Position numbers and translations under genes: made by a program. Below the pieces are notes generated by a model. That model was not told the origin of the DNA, made no database searches, and saw only the letters and a program-made list of their open reading frames with translations. This document shows, piece by piece, positions 12,304 through 20,733 of a stretch of 64,000 bases of DNA. Source of the DNA: Bos javanicus (lineage: Eukaryota; Chordata; Mammalia; Artiodactyla; Bovidae); the NCBI RefSeq assembly GCF_032452875.1, contig NC_083868.1, forward strand, positions 96,564,537-96,628,536, given 5' to 3'. Every line of letters begins with the position of its first letter. Position 1 is the stretch's first letter.

Positions 12304-12512
12304 GAGAACTTCCCTGGTGGTTCAGTTGGTAAAGAATCCACTTACAATGCAGGAGACGTGGGTTTGATCCCTGGGTCGGAAGATCCCTTGGAGAAAGAAG
12401 TGACAACCCACTCCAGTATTCTTGCCTCGGAAATCCTATGGATAGAGAAGCCTGGCCGGCTACAGTCCATGGGGTTGCAAGAGTTGGACACGACTTAGTG
12501 ACTAAACCACCA
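12304..12512 (+). mobile_element. Bov-tA SINE
   Basis: This has the tRNA-like head (ACTTCCCTGGTGGTTCAG, then GGTTTGATCCCTGGGTCGG as a B-box-like element) followed by the Bov-A unit (CACTCCAGTATTCTTGCC) ending at GACACGACTTAGTGACTAAA. It interrupts the old L1. Confidence 0.9.
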
Positions 12513-14212
12513 GTGAATAGAAAAATTGAAATAAAAAAAAATTCTGGTTTCTTGAAAAACTAACAAATCACTGGCTAATTTATTTAAGGTAAATAAAGGA
12601 AGAAAACAAAAGTAAAAAATGAGAACAAGAAAGAATGACTAACAACGCAGAGGGAAAATGAAAATAAATTCTATGCTGATAAATCTGAAAACCTACATGA
12701 TACGATTTTTTTGGAAAATACGGTTATTAGAATCAACCTCCATAGAAAGAGAAAGCTTAAATAGAACAACTTTAAAACAGAGAAAGTTATCAAATTGTTC
12801 ACACACACACAAAACCCAACAACCAAAAATGAAACCAGGCAAATAGTTTCACAGGAGAATTTTACCAAACTTTTAGAGTCTAGATGGTCTCAAAGTTACA
12901 TAGATTGTTTTAGAGCATAGAAAATTAGAACTTCCAAATTCTTTTTACAAAACAAGTATAACATTGATACCCGAACTTGATAAAGATAACATAAATACAA
13001 GTACTCATGCAAATATCTTAATATACTATACTAGTAGTGAATAGACTCAAACCACACGTGAAGAAAATGATACCCATACCCACATGGAGTTTACATCAGA
13101 GATGCAAAATAAATCAATATGAAATCTATCAATTCACTCCCAAGGAAATAGATTAATATCTTAGGAAATCTCTCTTAATAGTATTCACTATATTAATGAG
13201 TCTAAAGAGAAAAGTCATATTATTTTCTCCATAGATGCTGAAAAAAAACTTTGGATAAAACAAAATCCATCCTCAAAACATCTCTCTAAAATGGGAGCTG
13301 TGTCAGGTTCGTGAAATTATAGAAAAATTCCTTATTTGTGTTACTAGTGCTATGTTCCATGTGCAATAAATTTGATTTCCCCCCACAACTTGTTTGCATG
13401 AAGCACAGGTAGGTTTCTGTAACAACCCAAGTGGGCCATTTTTTAAAAGGTAACTGTAGGTTTTACTAACTGTGAGATCAGACCAGTGCTGCCAAAGTTG
13501 GGACTAAAGTTCAGCAGAGATTATCTGGGATCTCTGAAACCAAATTATTTTACCTGAACTTGGTGAAAAGAAAAAAAAAAAAAATTCTTCGAAAGAAAAA
13601 AAGAGGTGGATGAATATTTACCACAAATATATCTCCATTTACACATGATAACATGGTATATGTAACATTATATGTGTGTACGTGTATGCATGATCACATG
13701 TGGGTGTGTGTTTGTGTGTAAAATTGTAAAAGCTAGCCATTTACCTAATGGAAAAACACTGAAGGCATTCTCAGTAAGGTCAAGAAATAGACAAGAATGC
13801 CCACTATTTTGACAACTATTATATTGTTTTGAAAGTATCAGCCAATACTATTGCACAACAGAAAACAGTTAAGACACATTACAACTGTAAAAGAGAAGAA
13901 GCTCTCCTATTTTTAGATGATCTGATAGAAGACCTGGAAATCCCAGATAATCAATGATAAAGCTAACTCAATAGAATTATTCATCAAAGTAGAAGGATAT
14001 AAGATTAACATACAACAGCTTTTATATACAAAAATAATGACCAATTAGAAGATATATAATGGAAGGAAGACCAGCAAAAAGATAAAATACAATGAAGAAA
14101 CATACAAAAATTTTTCAAAACCTATATGAACTATAAAACACTACTGAAAGACACAAATCTGACTTAAACAGGTGGAAAGATATTCCTTGTTCTTGGCTGA
14201 TAGCTCAACACT

Positions 14213-14537
14213 ATTGAGATGCTGCTGCTGTTGCTGCGGCTGCGGCTGCTGCTGCTGCTGCTGCTAAGTCGCTTCAGTCGTTTCAGACTCTGTGCGACCC
14301 CATAGATGGCAGCCCACCAGGCTCCCCCGTCCCTGGGATTCTCCAGGCAAGAATACTGGAGTGGGTTACCATTTCCTTCTCCAATGCATGAAAGTGAAAA
14401 GTGAAAGTGAAGTCGCTCAGTCATGTCTGACTCTTAGTGACCCCATGGACTGGAGCCTACCAGGCTCCTCCATCCATGGGATTTTCCAGGTAAGAGTACT
14501 GGAGTGGGTTGCCATTGCCTTCTCCAATTGAGATGCT
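14213..14537 (-). mobile_element. Bov-A2 SINE with 11-bp target-site duplication
   Basis: A near-full dimeric Bov-A2 (14224-14526) is inserted antisense. It begins on the + strand with a CTG-repeat block, the complement of the element's AGC tail. It is bracketed by exact direct repeats ATTGAGATGCT at 14213-14223 and 14527-14537. The CTG-rich stretch is SINE tail, not a coding polyglutamine tract. Confidence 0.93.
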
Positions 14538-14642
14538 AGCTCTACTTAATTTAATTTATAAACTTAATGCAGCCCCCTCAAACTACAAGCTTTTTTATGG
14601 AGCTAAGCAAGTTGCTAAAAAGTTCATGTGGAAATATAAACA

Positions 14643-14704
14643 AGAAATAGCTAGAAAAATACTGAAAAGAGCTAGAAATAGCTAGAAAAATACTGAAAAG
14701 AGCT
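14643..14704. repeat. 31-bp perfect tandem duplication inside L1
   Basis: Two adjacent copies of a 31-bp unit (AGAAATAGCTAGAAAAATAC, then TGAAAAGAGCT) at 14643-14673 and 14674-14704 are identical. They lie within the decayed L1, so this is a later local duplication. Confidence 0.9.
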
Positions 14705-14716
14705 GTAAGTGGGGAC

Positions 14717-14790
14717 TGCTGCTACTGCCAAGTCGCTTCAGTCGTGTCCGACTCTGTGCGACCCCATAGACGGCAGCCCACCAGGGTGGG
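14717..14790 (-). mobile_element. Bov-A2 SINE fragment
   Basis: About 75 bp of the antisense Bov-A unit, from CTGCTGCTACTGCCAAGTCG to GGCAGCCCACCAGGG, ends abruptly at a G-rich stretch. Confidence 0.85.
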
Positions 14791-14837
14791 GGTGGGGGGA
14801 CTAGCACTACAGAAACTAAAACTTACTATGAGGTCTC

Positions 14838-15078
14838 TATGGGGCTTCCCAGGTGGTGCCAGTGGTAAAGAACCCACCTGCCAATGCAGTAGACATTAGA
14901 GATGTGGGTTCAATCCCTGGGTCAGGAAGATCCCCTGGAGGAGGTCATGGCAACCCACTCCAGGATTCTTGTCATGGAGAATGCCCTGGACAAAGGAGCC
15001 TGGAAAACTACAGTCCATAGGGTTGAAAGAGTCAGACACGGACCAAAGCAACTTAACACACACACACACACACACACA
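14838..15078 (+). mobile_element. Bov-tA SINE with (CA)n tail
   Basis: The tRNA-like head (GGGCTTCCCAGGTGGTGCC) and Bov-A body end in AACTTAA, followed by a CA microsatellite at 15057-15078. The copy is moderately diverged. Confidence 0.88.
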
Positions 15079-16137
15079 AAGACTCTATAATGAAAAGAGT
15101 GAAGTACTGGCAAATAAACAGACCAAAAGAGTGAAATATGAAGTCTCAAAATAGACCCAAATATATACAAAAAAATTTTGTATTTGATAAAAGTAGTATT
15201 GCAAACCACTGGGCAAATATTTATTTAGCTAAATTGTTCTGGGACAATTGGAAAAAAATAAACTTGGAAAAAATTAAATGAATTCCATACAACATACATA
15301 AGAATAAACTCCAAATGAAGCAGTGGTCCAAATGGAAACAATAAACTCTACAAGACCTAGAAGATAATATGGGTGAATTTCTCTATAACTTGGCTTCCTT
15401 TCAACTATGACTGAAAATCCAGATACAATAAAAAAGATTTATAGATATATAGATATATTGTAGATAAAAAACAATAAATGGAGCAAAATGCTAATAGTTG
15501 GTAAAAGTCTAGATAAAGAATATATAGACACACATATATATTTATATATTCTTTACCAGATTTTCATGTATTTATATATGTATACATTGTGTTTTGAAAT
15601 ATTTTTACAATTTTAAGTTTGAAATAGTCTATAGTTTTTTAAATTTCAAAAAAGTATGCATTGTACCAACTAATATTTACAAATGTATAAAATTACTTGT
15701 ATAATCTAAATGATATAGATATAAAAATACACATTCATAAACATGCATGTTCCAAAGGATTAAATGGCTATTTTAAGCAGGTGTGATTTTAGATATTTTT
15801 ATGCATTATCTTTTTTACTTCTTTATATTTCCTTTCTTGAGCCATTTATTTCAGCATAAGAGGATAATAATTTTCTTCTTTAAAAGTTTCCCAAAGCATT
15901 GCTTATAGTAGTGAAAAAATGGAAATAATCTAAATGGACACAAATAGGTGAATGACTATGATAAAAATGACAAGTAATAAAATTAAGCAATAAAAACAGA
16001 TACTTGTTCTTATTTTAAAGGTTGACCAATTATTCAGAATTCTTTTGGCATTGTATAGCAATAAAACCTTACTTCTGAAACTGCAATTGTTAAAAATAAT
16101 TTAAAAATAACTTTGGTTTTTCTAAACATACACTGAG

Positions 16138-16290
16138 GGCTTCCCTGGTTGCTCAGTGGTAACAAATCCACCTGCCAATGCAGGAGATGCAGGTTTGATC
16201 CCTGGTCTGGGAAGATCCCAAATGCTGTGGAGCAATTACGCCCCTGGGCCACAACTACTGAGCCTGAACTTTCACAAACCACACACACTT
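16138..16290 (+). mobile_element. CHR-type tRNA-derived SINE
   Basis: A tRNA-like head (GGGCTTCCCTGGTTGCTCAG, then GGTTTGATCCCTGGTCTGGG) is followed by GGGCCACAACTACTGAGCC, the body of the older cetartiodactyl CHR SINEs rather than Bov-tA. Confidence 0.7.
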
Positions 16291-16332
16291 TATGTAACCA
16301 CCCCCAAGATCAAGAAACTACATTACTAGCAA

Positions 16333-16803
16333 AGATCAGATCAGATCAGTCGCTCAGTCGTGTCTGACTCTTTGTGACCCCATGAATCGCAGCACGCCAG
16401 GCCTCCCTGTCCATCACCAACTCCCGGAGTTCACTCAGACTCACGTCCATCGAGTCAGTGATGCCATCCAGCCATCTCATCCTCTGCCGTCCCCTTCTCC
16501 TCCTGCCCCCAATCCCTCCCAGCATCAGAGTCTTTTCCAATGAGTCAACTCTTCGCATGAGGTGGCCAAAGTACTGGAGTTTCAGCTTTAGCATCATTCC
16601 TTCCAAAGAAATCCCAGGGCTGATCTCCTTCAGAATGGACTGGTTGGATCTCCTTGCCGTCCAAGGGACTCTCAAGAGTCTTCTCCAACACCACAGTTCA
16701 AAAGCATCAATTCTTTGGCACTCAGCCTTCTTCACAGTCCAACTCTCACATCCATACATGACCACAGGAAAAACCATAGCCTTGATTAGACGAACCTTTG
16801 CAG
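16333..16803 (-). mobile_element. BovB LINE 3' fragment, antisense
   Basis: About 470 bp of the BovB 3' end. The minus strand encodes the well-preserved C-terminal block including GRQRMRWLDGITDSMDVSLS. The tip is duplicated as GATCA repeats at 16333-16349. The element is truncated just C-terminal to the RT core. Confidence 0.9.
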
Positions 16804-17059
16804 ACCCACAAAATAAACTTTTTTTTATGTGCAGTAGGTGTTTGTTTAGATTTACGCACATCTTAGACCTTTTCTTTGCTCCCTATTTCTTTTGGCAGAT
16901 ACCCCTTCTTTCTAGGATTATTTTTCTTTATACCAAAGTATATTTTTCAGAGTTCCTTTACTAGGGGTCTGTTATTAATAGCAAATTTTCAGTTTTGTTA
17001 AAAATATCTTAAATGCATCTTTACTCTTGAAAGTTAGTTTTAAACTTTTTAGTTCTAGT

Positions 17060-17262
17060 GTTAGTGTTAGCCACTCAGTCATGCCCAACTCTTTGTGACC
17101 CCATGGACTGCATCCCACCGGGCTCCTCTGTCCATGAGATTTTCCAGGCAAGGATACTAGAGTGGATTGCCATTTCCTTCTCCAGGGATCTTCCCACCCC
17201 AGGGATTGAACCTGGGTCTCCTGTACTGCAGGCAGATTCTTTACCGACTGAGCTACAAGCGT
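17060..17262 (-). mobile_element. Bov-tA SINE
   Basis: This is an antisense Bov-tA. The Bov-A unit (CCACTCAGTCATGCCC onwards) is followed by the complement of the tRNA-like head (GGGATTGAACCTGGGTCTCC and CAGGCAGATTCTTTACC). Confidence 0.88.
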
Positions 17263-17290
17263 TTAGTTCTAAGTAGACAGTTATTTTCTC

Positions 17291-17420
17291 TTGTGTATGT
17301 GTCAGTTGCTCAGTCGTGTCCGACTCTTTGCAACCCCATGGCCTGTAGCCCACCAGGCTCCTCTGTTCATGGAATTCTCCAGGCAAGAATATTGGAGTGG
17401 GTTGTCATGCCCTTTTCCAT
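17291..17420 (-). mobile_element. Bov-A type SINE fragment
   Basis: This is an antisense Bov-A unit only (TGCTCAGTCGTGTCCGACTC to GGAGTGGGTTGTCATGCCC). It ends at a T-run at 17421. Confidence 0.88.
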
Positions 17421-17429
17421 TTTTTTTTT

Positions 17430-18240
17430 TTCTCTCTCAGTACCTTGAAGGTAATAATTCTCTGCTCCCGGCTTTCATTGTTGCTGATGTGAAATCAGTT
17501 ATTAATATATCTCCTGTTAATAAACATTTTGGTTTTTCTTCCTGGATGCTTTGGAAACAACGTGTGTTTGTGTTTTGAAGTTTCACTACAATGTGTTTAG
17601 GTATGCATTCCTTTTCAGTTGTCCTGCTTGAGGCTTCCTCAATCTAAGAATTTAGCCATTATTTCTCTAAATTTTGCCTTACCCCCACTTTCTCTATTGT
17701 ACCCTTCTGTGCATGCGTGTGTGCTTAGTTGCTAAGTCATGTCCGACTTTGCAACCCCGTGGACTGTAGCCCGCCAGGCTCCTCTGTCCATGGGATTTTC
17801 TCAAACAAGAATACTGGTGTGTGCTGCCATTTCCTTCTTCAGGGGACCTTACTGACCTGGTACCCTTCTAGATCTCCCATTTGACATAACTAGAACATTC
17901 TTACTCTGACATCTTTGTCTCTTAACTTACCTTTTTACATTTTCTCTTTGCTTGTCTATGTTGCATTTTAAGTAATTTCCCGTTCACTGATTTTCTTTGC
18001 AGTTGTCTATTCTTCTGTTTAACTCATCCACTCTTCCTAATTAAAGATTTTCTGTTTTTAATTTTTAGAAGTTTTATTTTATTCTTGTTTTTAGAAAATT
18101 TCTGGCTGATTTCAATTGTCCCTGGTTCTTTTATCATATCTTAAATAATCTTAGCTTTTAAATATATTGAAGATAGTTATTTGCATTTGCTTCTGCCTGG
18201 CACTATCAAGCCAAATACACTTTTAAACTGTTTTTTAGGC
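17430..18240 (-). mobile_element. Old L1M-type LINE fragment, antisense
   Basis: The text resembles antisense L1M, for example CTGCTTGAGGCTTCCTCAAT, then ATGTTGCATTTTAAGTAATTTCC, then TTAACTCATCCACTC. It is interrupted by a Bov-A insertion at 17712-17848 that splits the duplicated word TACCCTTCT (17700-17708 and 17861-17869). The subfamily cannot be assigned by eye. Confidence 0.6.
17709..17860 (-). mobile_element. Bov-A type SINE inside L1M
   Basis: This is an antisense Bov-A unit (TTGCTAAGTCATGTCCGAC to TGCCATTTCCTTCTTCAGGGG). Direct repeats TACCCTTCT at 17700 and 17861 bracket it and look like its target-site duplication. Confidence 0.85.
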
Positions 18241-19516
18241 TGGAGCTGTCTCATACCATTTGAGCAGAACTAATTCTAGCCCTAAATTGGTATGAGCATG
18301 AGGACTGGTCATTTCTGCCTTCAAACAATCTTTAGCTTTTCCACCAACCTAACCATACATTAGAAATTATTGATAACTATATTTTATCTGGTTTTTTAAT
18401 GTGGCTTCATATGGGAGGGTGTCCTTGTGAATCTAACCTGCCATATTGTTCAATATTTTATTTTACTGCTCTATTCAGGCACTATTATAATATAGACCCA
18501 ATGATTGAAGGTTATATTAGAAATATATCTATCACATATTATAGTATCTATATTTGAATAGCAGAAAAGACAACTTCCCTTCATTGTTCTAAATTATCTT
18601 GGCTCTTTTTAGACACCTATTATTTCATATGTTTTAGAATCTATTGTCAAAATAAAAAATATTTGTAGGGTCTTGATATGCAATGTATGTACATATACTA
18701 CGTATATAATGGAGAGAGAGAATCTGCGTTTAAAATTTGGTTATTTATAATATTTAATCTTACTATCCTACATTTCTGGTTAATATTTTCCTTAGGTTTT
18801 TTTCATAATTAAAAGATTTTTTTTCTGTTATAGTTTCTATTTAATTATCTTGGGATTGCTAGTTATTTTCAAAAACATATTGTTTTTGATATCCACTTTG
18901 TACAAATGGCTTAATAGTTTTAAGGATTTTTTGGTCATTGCATGCAAGACTGCCAAAAACAAGCAATAAAGTAATAAGTGCCTCAATTAATGGCTTATTT
19001 TCAAAATATCAATAGTACAAGGATCATTTCTACTTTTCAGCCTGGGCAGCCCTGGAGGAGAAAATGCCAATTGCTCTTCTTTTTCCTTAATGTTTATAAA
19101 ATAAAATTACAGTGGTTCCTGAAGCAAACAAGCAAAAAAAGTTGAAATGAATTTTTTCTAGGAATTCAACACTTCTATTTAGAATCTACATGTTTTATGC
19201 TTCATTAAACATAGCTCTATTACTAATCATTTTCACCAAGAACATACACAGCTATCCCTTTCTAGGGTCGATCTCCAAATTAACAAAAATCCACCCCAGC
19301 CTCTACACTTGCCCACCCCTCCCCGCTGCATGACAGTTTCACCTCAACAAACAAAAGTACTGCAGAACGCTGAGAGGCATGCCACATTTCTGAAATGACA
19401 TCAACTTAGAATCCTTCAAAGTTCAGAAACTATTTTTTTTTCTTTTTTCATCAAGTATGTCACCACCACATATCCATCCTCTTGCGTCTTGTACATTTTA
19501 GTAGTTAGATCTCAGC
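18241..19516. other. Intergenic, no recognised feature
   Basis: The stretch is AT-rich, with no gene, exon or young repeat I can identify. Confidence 0.4.
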
Positions 19517-19658
19517 AAAATATTCTTTGGATGGCATCACCGACTCAATGGACATGAGTGAGTAAACTCTGGAAGTTGGCAATGGACAAGGAGGCCTGGC
19601 GTGCTGCAGTCCATGGGGTCACAGAGTCGGACGCGACTGAACTGAACTGAAAATATTC
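19517..19658 (+). mobile_element. BovB LINE 3' tip with target-site duplication
   Basis: A 124-bp severely 5'-truncated BovB end (GGATGGCATCACCGACTC to ACTGAACTGAACTGA) is flanked by direct repeats AAAATATTC at 19517-19525 and 19650-19658. This shows very short target-primed insertions at this locus. Confidence 0.85.
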
Positions 19659-19717
19659 CTCGAATGTTTACTGGGAGGCATTGAGGATGGAGTCAGGAGT
19701 CCTAGGATTAACTCTGT

Positions 19718-20085
19718 GTTGTGTGCTGTGCTTAGTCGCTCAGTCGTTTCCGACTCTTTGAGAGCCCATGGATTGTAGTCTGTCAGGCACCTCTGTCCTC
19801 GAGAATTCTCCAGGCAAGAATACTGGAGTGGGTTACCATGCCCTCCTCCAGGAGATCTTCCCAACCCAGGGATAGAACCCAAGTCTCCCGTATTGCAGGC
19901 GGATTCTTTACCATCTCAGCCACCAGGGAAACCCAAAAGTACTGCAGTGGGTAGGCTATCCCTTCTTCAGGGGATCTTCCCCACCCAGGAGTCGAACTGG
20001 GGTCTCGTTCATTCACCCAGGAGTCGAACTGGGGTCTCCTTCATTACAGGCGGTTTCTTCACCAGCGGAGCTACCAGGGAAGCCC
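19718..20085 (-). mobile_element. Bov-tA SINE with extra head unit and 32-bp duplication
   Basis: This is an antisense Bov-tA followed by a second partial head. The tRNA-like head occurs twice (near 19870 and 20030). Inside the second, a 32-bp segment (CACCCAGGAGTCGAACTGGG and flanking bases) is tandemly repeated at 19982-20013 and 20014-20045. Confidence 0.88.
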
Positions 20086-20667
20086 AGGATTAACTCTAAA
20101 ACCTATAAATAGAATAAAATAAGATAAATTACTCACATGTGTGAACACGTGAGCACTACGCATTTTACTCTAAAAAGATTTTCTGTTTAACCTCAAGAAC
20201 CTAATTTTGGCTCCCCAAACACTGATTTCCCTCAACAGTCATTCAGAAAACAAGACTTAGAGTCAAAGCATACATGTAGAAATAACTTTTTTGCTAGAGG
20301 ATTATAATTGCAATATAAGACAGGAGATCCCAAAGGAACCCGAGACACTGCCTTGCCCTGATTTGGACGAAAGACCCAGGCTATTAGTGAAAAACGTTTC
20401 CTGCATCCCTCGGGTGTGTGTAGCTGGAGCGGTCTCCCAGCAAGTAAGCGCAGACACCACTGCGGTCAACCAGCATTTGCAGTCACCAGCGCAGTATCGT
20501 AAATGGTTTCGCCTACCCGCGGGCCGGCGCTCCCTAGTAAACTGACTGCCTCCAGCCCTCCGAACCAACCCCCGGTTTCCTGGGTTACTGGCCTCTGCGC
20601 TCCTCCCAAGTTCTCCTCAGAGAGACGGCGATCTTACGTTCTCGGCGCGTGACGCAGCACGCTTTGG

Positions 20668-20703
20668 TATAAATACGTGCGGCCGGCAGCCTCTTTCTCT
20701 CTC
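20668..20703 (+). promoter_or_regulatory. RPL22L1: RPL22L1 core promoter: TATA box and 5'TOP-type initiator
   Basis: A TATAAATA box at 20668-20675 lies about 22-30 bases before a pyrimidine tract (CCTCTTTCTCTCTC, 20690-20703). Ribosomal protein genes usually start transcription at a C inside such a tract, giving a 5' terminal oligopyrimidine mRNA under mTOR control. That would make the 5' UTR only about 20-35 bases. The start site is inferred. Confidence 0.75.
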
Positions 20704-20724
20704 ATCGCGGGGCAAGCCTTCAAG

Positions 20725-20733
20725 ATGGCGCCG
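20725..20733 (+). CDS. RPL22L1: RPL22L1 coding exon 1
   Basis: Only three codons (ATG GCG CCG, M-A-P) precede the consensus donor CCG|GTGAGT. A purine precedes the ATG at -3 (AAGATGG), a fair Kozak context. Splitting the start codon from the body is common in ribosomal protein genes. Confidence 0.93.

Larger units (their letters stand above)
11881..16130 (+). mobile_element. Old L1 LINE remnant (ORF2 3' part and 3' region), fragmented
   Basis: Stretches at 12000-12300, 12515-13270, 13740-14212, 14540-14716 and 15080-15990 read as a decayed + strand L1 ORF2 with its 3' region. Typical cues are the A-rich sense strand and phrases matching L1 ORF2 text (AATAGATGCTGAAAAA-like at 13230, then GAAGACCTGGAAATCCCAG at 13930). 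All frames are broken by stops. Four younger ruminant SINE insertions split the element. A 31-bp tandem duplication lies at 14643-14704. Confidence 0.7.

Noticed and set aside
14221..14266. CTG/CAG repeat as a coding polyglutamine or expansion locus
   Set aside because: It is the tail complement of an antisense Bov-A2 whose target-site duplication encloses it.
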